A stretch of DNA of 64,000 nucleotides from Deltaproteobacteria bacterium (GTDB lineage Bacteria; UBA10199; JADFYH01), in NCBI GenBank assembly GCA_015233135.1, contig JADFYH010000004.1, positions 46,581 to 110,580 on the forward strand, in the 5' to 3' direction. Each line of letters opens with the position of its first letter. Positions within the stretch are counted from its first letter, which is position 1. Below, in pieces: positions 24,743 through 34,377 of the stretch. The translations under genes and the position numbers were made by a program. The notes beneath the pieces were generated by a model that ran no database searches, was not told the origin of the DNA, and worked only from the letters and a program-made list of their open reading frames with translations.

Positions 24743-27700
24743 ATGGACTTGCATGGCCGCGCGCCTCATCATTCTGGCCCCGACCTTCGTTTGAATACGA
24801 ATTCAAGCTCGACTTCCGTTGCAACTCAGCAAGCCTCGACCCCTCAGCAAAGGCGCAACGATTTACATCTTTCAACTCTTTTAAGCACCTTGAGTCCTTT
24901 TTATGCCCTGGAGAGCGCTCGTCCTGCGGGAGCAAGACTGAGTATGAATGAAGCGGAGCTTCGACAGCATTTGGGAAATTTGTCTAGGGAAGCTATTAGT
25001 TTAGTCGCAGATGGTTCAGCTCAAAATTTGGCAGAGGCCCTGCAAAAGCTCTCCCAAACCTCGTTTGCAAATGATCCTGTTTTGAAAGATTTTTTAAAGA
25101 GCCGGGAAGGGTGCCTGGTGCTTGAGTTTATTGCTTCGACACATTCCCTTCAAAATGTTTCGGACCCCCAAGCCACAGCAGCGGCTTTGAGGCTTGCGCG
25201 GGAACTCACTCAAAGTGTTCGTCTCCATCAATTTTACGATTGTGTAGGCTTTGGGCTGACGGCCTTGCTGACGGGATCTTCTTCGGCCTTGGCTCAAAGT
25301 TCCCAGGCGGCCGCTCAATTAGGTGCCGCTTTAATCGATCAAACTCAACATTTTTTGAGGCAGCTTCCCCAATATCTAAATCCCTTAAACGTATTTGAAT
25401 CGTCTGTGGAAGATTCGCATAATGCAATGGCGGAGGGTATTGCAGAGGCCTTGGTAGAGAGGGGTGGAGAAGCCGCCCGGCAAGGCCGGATTTTTTTAAG
25501 AGAAGAACTTCCCGATCGTATTGGAGAAAGAGATTTTGAAGCCTCACTTCGACGGGCTTCCATTTTGGGAGCCAGAAACGCCCAGGAGTTTTGGAGCTTT
25601 CCTCTCAATGTGGGTTCTTCTTTGTTTTCGACCTGGGTGATTTCAAAGTTGTCGCGGGGTTCTTTTAGTCCCTCTGCTTTACTGCTTGCGGCAGTGGCTG
25701 GAGGGGCACAAGGCGGATTTCAATGTGCCTACAATTTTTTTCTTCAGTTGCATTCCATGGATTCTACCCAACTACGTCAGGAATGGCCTGAGCTGCTGGG
25801 ACAGTTTGGCATCGGTTTGAGCGTCGGAATCGCCTCGGGCCTAGGAGGCTATCTCGTGGAGCAAGGCTTGGAAGGCCTGGCCGCACGTCAAATTTTAAGT
25901 TCGCATAGCCTCGTCCATCGCGGGGCGGCTTTTATTTTTGGAGATGTAGGCATCGAAGTGGTTTCACAAAATATCCTCGAAAATATTTTTACCCGTGCCG
26001 GAATTATTCGCGCAAACCCCCATGCTCAGACCTCAGAAACCTGGAACTGGATTAGCAATGCAACTGATGAAATTGGAGGAGACACACAAAATCATCTGGC
26101 GCATCCGCTGACGATGAGACTGAATCGGCAACAGCAAGATTTGAGGGAGATTGCACGAGATGACAACGCCGTTCACCAGTCTACCAGTTTACCAGTCTAC
26201 GAGATTACAAATCCTGCCAACGACAATGCCATTTTTGATTCAGAAGCAGAAACTCAAGCCCTTCCTATCGCTGTGGGGGATGGTTTCACTCAATCTCCAA
26301 ATTTATATCTTGTGACACCCGAAACACCCTCTCGACAAGGAGAAGATGCTCCAGTATTTGCCATCGCTTCTGCAAGCCCTGCTGGTACAACATCTGCCGT
26401 AGCAAAACTCGGCGCAGTGACTGAAGGCACTGTCCTTCCAGACGAAGTCACCAGGCTCTATTCCCATCAAGCAGATGAGGGCCCTTTCTTAAATCCCTCT
26501 TCGGAAGAAAAGCCTGTCTCAGTAGAAGCCTTGAAAGAACAATTAAGACAAGCAGAGGAGTATTCGGTTCCAGAGGCCTGGGGGGTAGATGAGAATGCCC
26601 TTTTGGAGATTGTAAGAGAAATTAAAGGAGAGGATAAAAAAGAGCCTTTTGATGTTTCTTTTAAGGAGGAAATCTGTGGCATTTTATTTGAGACAGAAAT
26701 TTTTGAAGAGGGACACGAGTTCGAAAAGGACAAAACTGCTGAGGCCTATAGAATATTAAGGGATGGTTTTTATAGTTTTTATATTGAGGAATACAATCGA
26801 GCACGGCAGGGAGTGATTCAATTTCAAATCCGTCATGCCCAAGGGGCTGCCTTTGATAGGAGCAGACTTGCGGCAAAAGATGAATCTGCATTGAAAAATT
26901 TGGAGGCCACGGCCAGCTCAAAGTATGCTACTGCCCAGAGAGATCTTGAAGCCAAAATTCCCTTGGCCTTAAAACTGCTGGATCACCTCCTGGGCCCCGA
27001 ACCCGAAGGCCTGGGGATTTTGCGAAAAGGGGCCCTGGATAAGATGGCGCCTTTCATCTCTATTCTTGCCGACTTGGACGAAGGCCCACAAAATTCTTAT
27101 GCGACCCCTTCGTTACAAGAAATGTGTGAGGCAAATAAAGAAGCCCCGGGGAGGGTCTTTATTTCACCCGGGGCCCCTTTCAGCACCTTGGCCCACGAGC
27201 TTTTCCATGCCCTGCCTTTTGAGGCCTTCGAAGAAGGATTCGCCAAGCAATATGAGACCCTTCGCAGAAAAATGGACATTCGAAATCCTTTGAATCTTTC
27301 GGGACAAGATCCGATCAAACTTGCCCTCGCACGCCAGAAAAATATCATGGACTGTTTCTTTTTTGAAGAAGCCTGGGGTCACGCGGGGCAGGTCCTCTGC
27401 GAGCTGGCCCTGAAAAAGTTTTTGGGCGGAATGAAATTCAGGGCCCGCGAAAAAATGTGGCCCAAAGGGGAAAGACCAGGACTGGTGAAGCTTTATGAAG
27501 ACGCCGGGGTGGAAGGTATCTACCAAGAGCTTAAAAAATACTCCCAGGAATATCGCTGTCTGGAAATTAGCCAGAGTTGGAAAATGGCTGCTGCCATGGC
27601 CGTGCCCGATTTTAGAAATGGATATTTACGCAACCTGGCCATCGCCTCCAGCCTGGGACAATTGGGCTTTGAGGTGGACCATCATTTTAAGCAGCTCAAG

Positions 27701-30700
27701 ATGAAAGGTGGCCTGGATCTGCAAAAACTGGCTGCACAAGATCCTGCGGCCGTTATAGCTTTGCTCGGCCGCGCGCGGCAACATTTATCTGTTGCGTTTG
27801 GGGGTGGCAGGCAAACTTCTGCAGAGGCCTTTTGGCAGGGAACAGATCTGGTTTTCGAAAGCCTCTGCCCTCCGCAAAATTCGGGAAGCCCCAATCGCAT
27901 TGCAAAAGATTCCGAAACAAGTCTAAAAGCCCAAGCTATTTTGGGTCACTTTTATGCCCTGGTCGAAAGGGCAGATCCAAAAGATGTCGGTTACTTTTAC
28001 AGCCTGCTCGCCCTGGGAGAGCAGTTGCCCCTGGAAGCCGCTCAAGAGGCCTTTTTGCGGGCCAATGATTTCGTTCAAAACCTGGCGCAGGGGGAACAAT
28101 ACGAAGCCGCCATGAAGCTCTCGTATCAATTGGGGCTGTCTTTGTATGAACGGGGATTTGAGGAAGAGGCAAAGCCCTCCCTTGAGCGAAGCTTGGCCTA
28201 TGTGTTGGATACCGATTTTTTTATAACTGATGACTTGGATATAACTTTAGAATACTCTCCTCACTTACAGCTGCGGCTTCTGGCGATTTTACTTCGAAGT
28301 GCGGTATCCAAAAAATCATTTTTCTTTATTCTTAAAAGGGTTTTGGATTTCACCAAAGAACATTTAGCATTTTCCAATGCCGACGACACTCTACTCGTCG
28401 TTTTTAACCTCATGGCAGAACTACGCCAATCACGGCCAAGTTTTGCCCTAGAGATTGAAGAAAAATTTAAGGCCTATTGGGAAGATATTGAATATCGCTG
28501 TAGAGGAAGATATTGGGGTGATTTTGAAAATAAACAAATTTATTTCTCCTTACCTGTAGGAAGATCTGAAGCTGAAAATTTTTATAGTGGTGAATGTGTT
28601 GATCCTGCTGATCCTGTTTTTCTTTTTCAACAAACCCGCAATCCCAGCGCCCTGGAAATAGAGGCCTATCAAAAAGCAAATGTATCCGACGTAGAAGAAG
28701 AGGAAAAAAATAAAGGCGAAACGAAACGCTATCATTTTGTGTCGGGTTTTGCCTCTTACTTAAGGCTGCTCTCCCAAGGGAGCTCTAAATTCACAGACCC
28801 AAAATCGAGTGAGCACAGCCTTCAGTCTCAATCAACCCGTGGATGGGATAAGGATAATTACAGCTACTTGTCTGGCCTGCTTCATTGCCCTGCGTTGAGG
28901 GAGGCCTCGCTCGCTTTTTTAGAGAGGTTAGAAAAGGCGAAATTGAGAGATTACGAGAGGATCTGCTTGGCACATCCCATTTGGTCCTCTTTATTTTCTT
29001 TTTCTGATTTCAGCTTACTCGCTCAGGCGATAATGGCCATGGAGAAAGAGTTTGCAGGCAAAGAGGCCAAGCGGCACTACTTCTTTCATCCCCATTATGC
29101 AATGGCCCATAGCTATCTCACTCTTGCCCAACAATGGCCGGAGCGTGCGCCTGAATTTTTAAAGAGGGCCGAAGCCCATTTGAAACACGAAGGTCTTGTC
29201 AAATTTGCTGAACTTCCTGAAGTCGAGCTGTGTCTGAAATTGAGAGATCAATTGATTCGGGCTTATTTGGAACAAGGTGATTTAAAATCGGCTGAGAGGC
29301 TTTTCAAAAAGCAGCAGGAACTTCGCAGCGAATACGAGGCACAAGTTCGCAAGATGCTCAGACAAGGCTCGGAGTTCTGGCAAAGCTTGGATGAGCAACA
29401 TCCCCTGCGACAATGGCTGGCAGGTGCTGCAGTAGAGGGATTTGTGGAGGATGCCCCCTATCGGGCACTCCAGCGCCGTCTCTTTCAATTTTGTGAACAG
29501 GGGGAAGTGCCCGTGTGGGGCAGGAGTCTGGATGCGCAATTTGCCTTTGAGTTTGAAACAAATTTCAGACGCAGCCAGGCCATCGCCGGCAGCGCTCAAA
29601 AAACGGATGCGGCCAAACGAAAAAAGTTTTTTGATCAAATGCAGGCCTGTTTAAATGCGGTGGCGGATGATTTGGATCATCGCAAGAATCAGATCTCCCC
29701 CCAGAGTTTGTTGAGGGCCTTGCAGCTCGTCATCCCCGTGAAAACGGGGAATCATTTTCACACGCAGGACTTATTACAAATCCGCTCTCGCGTCATCCAA
29801 CTCCTCATACGCTACTTTGCCTTACAGCGCGGAAAACAAGAGGCCTTCAAGGCCAGGCAGGGAAAAGAGAGAGCGGAACAGGCCATCCAACCTGTTTCGG
29901 ATTATCTGCTCGGATCCACAAATCTTTCAGAAGAAGATCCTTTGGGGTTAAATGTTGCCCGAGCCCGTGATGCGGCCTTTGAAACTTATGCAAGAGGATC
30001 CAGCCTCGCTCAGGAATTAGCGACGGACGAACAACAATATCAGCAACTCAAACAATTTTTTGATTTAATAGAAGACCAAGACACTGCCCTTTCTGCACAA
30101 GAAAAAGAAGATACCTATCTGGAATTTTTAGAACGCATGCTGCCCCGCCAGGCCCAGGGCTGGACTCAATTGTGGGATCTCAGCCCCAAAAGTTTTCATT
30201 TTCTTTTGAACCGTTTCGAGGAGTGGAATTATCCCCGAGTAGAAGCCTATCTCATTGAAAAACTCGACTCTGCGACCACAGGACTTGTTTTGGATGCTAA
30301 GAAACCTGCGGCCAACACGAGTTTGCTGATGGCCTTGTCCGCCCTCTCTCAGGTGATTGCGAAAAAGCGGCCAGAGCTATTGCATCCAGATCACTTGCCA
30401 GCTTGCGCCCGCTTAAGCGCAAGCTATGTGCATCACCAGCATTTGCTACAAATTTTTGGGCCTCAAGCGCAACGGGGATTGAAGCATCTGGGACAAAATA
30501 ATCTGGGAGGTTTTGCTTATCGCTTGGGTGAAATTTACGCGAAAGATTATCCGGCGAGTGCTTATGGGGAATATATTTCCTGTCTCTCGTCGTCATTCCA
30601 GAGTAATCGGGAATCCATTGTAACTGCGAGTGAAAATGGCCCCCCGATTTCTCGGGGGAGACGAAGCCTGGCAATAGGAGAAGTTCAAGAATTCATCCAA

Positions 30701-32803
30701 ATCCATCAAGCCCTGCTTCGAAACGCGGTGCAAAATCTCAATCAGGCCGAAGCGCGAGCGTTCTTAGACCAAACACTCTCCTTGCTCCGCCAGGCCTTAG
30801 CCGCAAAAGATCCAAATGCCTTTACCCAGCAATGGCTGCAAACTTTAGTTCAGGCCGAAGAGGCATCCATTGCAGAAGCCTTCACGCCTCTTTATCAGGA
30901 AATTTTGAAATGGAATATTCCGGACGCCCTGGAACAAAAGGCCGTGGCCGGGCTCTATTTTGCGGGGCGTTTGAGCAACTATGTGTATCAATTTTATCTG
31001 AAGAATTTGTGCCAGAAAGAACAGTCTGCCCGCGAAGCCTTCATGAGTTTAATTTCTCGGTTAAGCGAATTTGCTGCCGGGGAAAAACCGGATGATTTTT
31101 TTATTTATTTTCTCTTTCAAAATCCACAGGAAACAGAAAACTTTTTCCATTCTTACCAGGCGGCACTCTCTCACTTGAAAGATCCAAAAACTAAAAAATG
31201 GAATGGAGACTGTAGCGATGTTTTGGACCTAGCGATTTTTTCATTTTTAATCTTTCCCAAACTCTGTAAGAAAAAATTGAAACCTGAACAAATTCTTGCG
31301 CAAATGGCGCTACGCCTTACTCAGGCGAGAGGTGCGGTAGATATCAGCGATGGAATCTGGGTTTTGTATTTTGATGTGGAAGCCCGCGCAGGGACTAAAC
31401 TTCATCAGGATTTTGAAGCCGCAGGAAGTGTTTTTATTCAACAGGCCCAAGAAGCTCGGGAACAGATTTCTCAAACGACGTTGCAGTTGCCTCAAAATTT
31501 TTTGAAACTCCCGGGTCTTATTCAATTTAGTCTGTTGACGTATTTGAAACAGCTGCCTCTTGGGCAGCAGGAAGATCTGGTAACGAGTTTGAATGAGGAA
31601 GGGTTAAGCCCCGAGCAATCCCTGGTTTCCTTTTTGGAAAGGACCGGAAACGAGAAACTCGCCCAGTTCCTGAGTTTGCTGGATGGCGTTTTGCCCGAGA
31701 GCTATCTCTTGGCCTTAAAGAAATTTAGAGGTCAAAATAAAGCCCCGCGAAAAGAAGAAGTGCAACAGCTTTTTCTTCAAACTTATGGGGCCTTGCCTGA
31801 ACAAATATTTGAAGAGTTCGATTATGACATGAGGCGGGCGGGTTCCATTGGTAAAATCTACAAGGCAAAATTAAAGGGAGGAACCAAGGTCTCTTATTTG
31901 AATCCCCAGGGAAAAATGGAAGAACTTACTTTAAGCGAAGCACGCTTCGTGGCGGTAAAACTCATTCCCAACGCCACTTTGACGGGAGCCAATGAGAATC
32001 TGAAGGCCTTAAGGGCCATGGCAGAAGAATTGGATGAAAATAAAGAGCGCTTTGGCCTACCCTTTAGCCCTAGGCAATTGTTTGCCGATTTTGAAGCGAC
32101 TTATCGGGTTGAACTGGATTTTAGAAATGAACTTCAAAATGCTGAAATTTTTGCCAAACAATTGCCAGAAAATATGCAAATGCCTGGCTACTATAAAAAT
32201 CTCAGCCGTGCTCAAATTCTCATTCTCGATTGGGTGCAGGCAGCACCTTTCGATGAATGTCCAAGCGATAAAATCCGCATCCAACATTTTGACGCCGTCG
32301 CCCACATGCTGGCCCAGCATACCTTTGGCGAAGAAGAGCTTTATTTTGAAGATCCTCAACCTCATAATGTTTTGATCGATGAAAACGGGGCTTTGGTTCT
32401 ACTCGATTTTGGACGCCTGGGCCATTTGAGTCAGGCCTCAAAAAAGAATTTGGTGCAACTCATCGTGCACATTTTGTCAGGGGACGTGCAAGAAGTTCAA
32501 AATATTTTGATGGCAATGACAGAAGCCGGTGCCAATAGTAGCGCTGCCCTACTGAAGGCAAAATTAGATGCAATATTTAAGCGTTCTACTGAGTTGAATG
32601 AGATTTTTGAAACTTTGGATGCCTGCTTTAAGGCAGCCTTCGAATCGCACTTTTACGTCCGATCGGAATTCACTTTTTTGCTAAAGGCCTATATCACCTT
32701 GAAGGCCATTGCCCGTAAAGACCCGGCGATAAGACGATTTGATGTGCAAAAATATCTGCAACAAGCTTTTCTGGAGGCTTGTCAGCGGTTTCCTTCCGAA
32801 TAA
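24743..32803 (+). CDS. Giant protein with HEXXH motif, helical repeats and C-terminal UbiB/ABC1-like kinase domain
   Basis: The protein has 2686 residues. Residues 1-450 hold glycine/alanine-rich hydrophobic stretches (near GLSVGIASGLGGYLVEQG). FSTLAHELFHALPFEAF places HELFH at 818-822, a zincin-type motif. A long helical region follows with TPR-like units (near residues 1120-1155 and 1500-1530). From about residue 2350 the sequence matches ABC1/UbiB atypical kinases: AGSIGKIYKAKL (2366 on) in place of the Ala-rich loop, VAVKL with Lys2406, ELDFRNELQNAE, ILILDWV, EDPQPHNVLID with Asn2542, and LLDFG with Asp2555. No signal peptide and no strong ribosome binding site are seen. Two palindromic repeats lie in frame. 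The whole architecture is unknown to me. Confidence 0.75.
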   Translation: MDLHGRAPHHSGPDLRLNTNSSSTSVATQQASTPQQRRNDLHLSTLLSTLSPFYALESARPAGARLSMNEAELRQHLGNLSREAISLVADGSAQNLAEALQKLSQTSFANDPVLKDFLKSREGCLVLEFIASTHSLQNVSDPQATAAALRLARELTQSVRLHQFYDCVGFGLTALLTGSSSALAQSSQAAAQLGAALIDQTQHFLRQLPQYLNPLNVFESSVEDSHNAMAEGIAEALVERGGEAARQGRIFLREELPDRIGERDFEASLRRASILGARNAQEFWSFPLNVGSSLFSTWVISKLSRGSFSPSALLLAAVAGGAQGGFQCAYNFFLQLHSMDSTQLRQEWPELLGQFGIGLSVGIASGLGGYLVEQGLEGLAARQILSSHSLVHRGAAFIFGDVGIEVVSQNILENIFTRAGIIRANPHAQTSETWNWISNATDEIGGDTQNHLAHPLTMRLNRQQQDLREIARDDNAVHQSTSLPVYEITNPANDNAIFDSEAETQALPIAVGDGFTQSPNLYLVTPETPSRQGEDAPVFAIASASPAGTTSAVAKLGAVTEGTVLPDEVTRLYSHQADEGPFLNPSSEEKPVSVEALKEQLRQAEEYSVPEAWGVDENALLEIVREIKGEDKKEPFDVSFKEEICGILFETEIFEEGHEFEKDKTAEAYRILRDGFYSFYIEEYNRARQGVIQFQIRHAQGAAFDRSRLAAKDESALKNLEATASSKYATAQRDLEAKIPLALKLLDHLLGPEPEGLGILRKGALDKMAPFISILADLDEGPQNSYATPSLQEMCEANKEAPGRVFISPGAPFSTLAHELFHALPFEAFEEGFAKQYETLRRKMDIRNPLNLSGQDPIKLALARQKNIMDCFFFEEAWGHAGQVLCELALKKFLGGMKFRAREKMWPKGERPGLVKLYEDAGVEGIYQELKKYSQEYRCLEISQSWKMAAAMAVPDFRNGYLRNLAIASSLGQLGFEVDHHFKQLKMKGGLDLQKLAAQDPAAVIALLGRARQHLSVAFGGGRQTSAEAFWQGTDLVFESLCPPQNSGSPNRIAKDSETSLKAQAILGHFYALVERADPKDVGYFYSLLALGEQLPLEAAQEAFLRANDFVQNLAQGEQYEAAMKLSYQLGLSLYERGFEEEAKPSLERSLAYVLDTDFFITDDLDITLEYSPHLQLRLLAILLRSAVSKKSFFFILKRVLDFTKEHLAFSNADDTLLVVFNLMAELRQSRPSFALEIEEKFKAYWEDIEYRCRGRYWGDFENKQIYFSLPVGRSEAENFYSGECVDPADPVFLFQQTRNPSALEIEAYQKANVSDVEEEEKNKGETKRYHFVSGFASYLRLLSQGSSKFTDPKSSEHSLQSQSTRGWDKDNYSYLSGLLHCPALREASLAFLERLEKAKLRDYERICLAHPIWSSLFSFSDFSLLAQAIMAMEKEFAGKEAKRHYFFHPHYAMAHSYLTLAQQWPERAPEFLKRAEAHLKHEGLVKFAELPEVELCLKLRDQLIRAYLEQGDLKSAERLFKKQQELRSEYEAQVRKMLRQGSEFWQSLDEQHPLRQWLAGAAVEGFVEDAPYRALQRRLFQFCEQGEVPVWGRSLDAQFAFEFETNFRRSQAIAGSAQKTDAAKRKKFFDQMQACLNAVADDLDHRKNQISPQSLLRALQLVIPVKTGNHFHTQDLLQIRSRVIQLLIRYFALQRGKQEAFKARQGKERAEQAIQPVSDYLLGSTNLSEEDPLGLNVARARDAAFETYARGSSLAQELATDEQQYQQLKQFFDLIEDQDTALSAQEKEDTYLEFLERMLPRQAQGWTQLWDLSPKSFHFLLNRFEEWNYPRVEAYLIEKLDSATTGLVLDAKKPAANTSLLMALSALSQVIAKKRPELLHPDHLPACARLSASYVHHQHLLQIFGPQAQRGLKHLGQNNLGGFAYRLGEIYAKDYPASAYGEYISCLSSSFQSNRESIVTASENGPPISRGRRSLAIGEVQEFIQIHQALLRNAVQNLNQAEARAFLDQTLSLLRQALAAKDPNAFTQQWLQTLVQAEEASIAEAFTPLYQEILKWNIPDALEQKAVAGLYFAGRLSNYVYQFYLKNLCQKEQSAREAFMSLISRLSEFAAGEKPDDFFIYFLFQNPQETENFFHSYQAALSHLKDPKTKKWNGDCSDVLDLAIFSFLIFPKLCKKKLKPEQILAQMALRLTQARGAVDISDGIWVLYFDVEARAGTKLHQDFEAAGSVFIQQAQEAREQISQTTLQLPQNFLKLPGLIQFSLLTYLKQLPLGQQEDLVTSLNEEGLSPEQSLVSFLERTGNEKLAQFLSLLDGVLPESYLLALKKFRGQNKAPRKEEVQQLFLQTYGALPEQIFEEFDYDMRRAGSIGKIYKAKLKGGTKVSYLNPQGKMEELTLSEARFVAVKLIPNATLTGANENLKALRAMAEELDENKERFGLPFSPRQLFADFEATYRVELDFRNELQNAEIFAKQLPENMQMPGYYKNLSRAQILILDWVQAAPFDECPSDKIRIQHFDAVAHMLAQHTFGEEELYFEDPQPHNVLIDENGALVLLDFGRLGHLSQASKKNLVQLIVHILSGDVQEVQNILMAMTEAGANSSAALLKAKLDAIFKRSTELNEIFETLDACFKAAFESHFYVRSEFTFLLKAYITLKAIARKDPAIRRFDVQKYLQQAFLEACQRFPSE
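29728..29752. repeat. Palindrome inside the giant gene (1)
   Basis: CCCCGTGAAAACGGGG forms a short hairpin within a GTCATCCCCGTGAAAACGGG context typical of dispersed REP-type units. It is translated as VIPVKTGN. Confidence 0.6.
30587..30664. repeat. Palindromes inside the giant gene (2)
   Basis: A CGTCATTCCAGAGTAATCGG unit with a GGGAATCCA end is followed 15 bp later by CCCCCGATTTCTCGGGGG, a perfect-stem hairpin. The segment is translated as a low-similarity patch from about SSSFQSN to PPISRGRR inside the helical region. Confidence 0.65.
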
Positions 32804-32843
32804 CTTTTGTGGACAATGCTCCGTAAAAGTTATTGGCTCAATT

Positions 32844-33506
32844 ATGGATTTTATTTTAGACGAAAATCAGATTCATCTATGGTGTGTTTCCTTAGAAGTT
32901 CAGGAATCTGAACTCGAAAGATTGAAAAAGTATCTCAACAAAAAAGAAAAATTTCGAAGCGAAAAGTTTTATTCTCGTGAAGATCAAAGACGTTTTGTCG
33001 TCTCCCATGCGGCCTTGCAATGTCTTTTAAAAAATTATCTGGACTCTGAATATCCCTTCGTTTTTACAGAAAACGAGTATGGAAAGCCCTTTCTTGCAAA
33101 AAATTCTCTGCAATTTAATCTTTCTCATTCTCACGAATTGGCTTTGATTGCTTTTGCAAAAAATACTTCTCTGGGTATTGATGTAGAAAGGATAAAAGAG
33201 AATCCCAATATTCCCAATATTGCTCGGCGTTTTTTTTCTGTTTGTGAAGCAGAGCAGCTGTTGTCTTTGCCGTCTGCAAAACAGACAGATTTTTTTTATC
33301 GTTGTTGGACTCAAAAAGAAGCCCTGATCAAAGCCTTGGGGTTGGGCTTTTCCGAGTCTTTAGAGGGATTAAATCAAAATACGGAGTGGTATATTCAGGA
33401 GCTTTCAGTTCATTCTCATTACAAAGCAGCCCTGGCGGTTAAGGGAAGGGATTGGAAGTGGGAGTTGAGACAGTGGGACAGGTTTAGTCATGTTAAGACT
33501 TTTTGA
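32844..33506 (+). CDS. 4'-phosphopantetheinyl transferase, Sfp/HetI type
   Basis: The 220-residue protein moves the phosphopantetheine arm of CoA onto carrier proteins. LGIDVERIKEN holds the Mg-binding Asp-x-Glu and CWTQKEALIKALGLGF the W-x-x-K-E-A motif. FNLSHSHELALIAF is the third family motif. The ATG at 32844 fits the family N terminus (MDFILDENQIHLWCVSL), and longer starts overlap the giant gene. No PKS or NRPS is nearby. The end overlaps the next gene by 17 bp. Confidence 0.92.
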   Translation: MDFILDENQIHLWCVSLEVQESELERLKKYLNKKEKFRSEKFYSREDQRRFVVSHAALQCLLKNYLDSEYPFVFTENEYGKPFLAKNSLQFNLSHSHELALIAFAKNTSLGIDVERIKENPNIPNIARRFFSVCEAEQLLSLPSAKQTDFFYRCWTQKEALIKALGLGFSESLEGLNQNTEWYIQELSVHSHYKAALAVKGRDWKWELRQWDRFSHVKTF

Positions 33507-34206
33507 AATGGGCCCTCATAGAATTGAATATCGTATTCAGCGGACCTCCAGAACCGGTTCAGTGGGGATTCAAGTGCTGCCTAATTCTTCTGTTTTACTC
33601 CGTATCCCCAAACGCTTTTCCGAAAAAAAGTTAGATGAAATTGTTGAAAAACGCGCAGCATGGATTTTGGCAAAACAAAATCATTTCAAAGAAAATTTCA
33701 AGGTCTATTCTTTGACTCAGGGCGCTAAGCTTCCTTATCGGGGGCAAAGCATCTGTTTGCAGATTCAACAAGCCAGTATTGCTCAAAGAAGTGTCTCTTT
33801 TAACGGAACGGAACTGATTGTCTTGTTGCGAGAAGGAGATGGCATTGAGCCGCATTTAAGAGCTCAACTTTTAAAGTGGTACTACGCGCAGGCTCGAGAA
33901 AAAATCATTGAGAGTATTGATCGTTTTCAAATGGACTTAGGAGTTTCAGTAAAAAAAATCAGTGTTCGAAATCAAAGGCAGCGTTGGGGAAGTTGCAACC
34001 ACAAACAACATCTGAGTTTTAACTGGCGCCTCATCTTGGTTCCGCCTCAGCTTTTGGATTACGTGGTTCTCCACGAGATGTGTCATGTGCTTCATCCCAA
34101 TCATTCCCGTTTTTTTTGGGAAACAGTTGAAAGTGTGATGCCCAATTATGCAGAAAATCGGCGCGGCTTGAGACAAAAATCTGCGGAGTATTTTTCGTTT
34201 TTATAG
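33490..34206 (+). CDS. YgjP-like (DUF45) metallopeptidase
   Basis: The 238-residue protein has NQRQRWGSCN and VVLHEMCHVLHPNHSRFFW, with HEMCH at residues 195-199 as the zinc site and a downstream His. This is the YgjP/SprT-like family, whose substrates are mostly unknown. Its start lies within the end of the transferase gene (17-bp overlap), so the two are probably coupled. Confidence 0.9.
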   Translation: MLRLFEMGPHRIEYRIQRTSRTGSVGIQVLPNSSVLLRIPKRFSEKKLDEIVEKRAAWILAKQNHFKENFKVYSLTQGAKLPYRGQSICLQIQQASIAQRSVSFNGTELIVLLREGDGIEPHLRAQLLKWYYAQAREKIIESIDRFQMDLGVSVKKISVRNQRQRWGSCNHKQHLSFNWRLILVPPQLLDYVVLHEMCHVLHPNHSRFFWETVESVMPNYAENRRGLRQKSAEYFSFL

Positions 34207-34377
34207 AGCCAGAGATTTTAAGAAAGCCAGAGCGGCCCATTTCCCATAGTGCTCTTTGATTCTAATGGCATTACCCCTCGTTAACCTTGTCAAAACTTCA
34301 AAATTAAACTCAAGTTTTTCATTATTGCTCCGTACTGCAGCTTTGAGGGGGGGATTTCATCAAGCTTAGGAGAGGGT

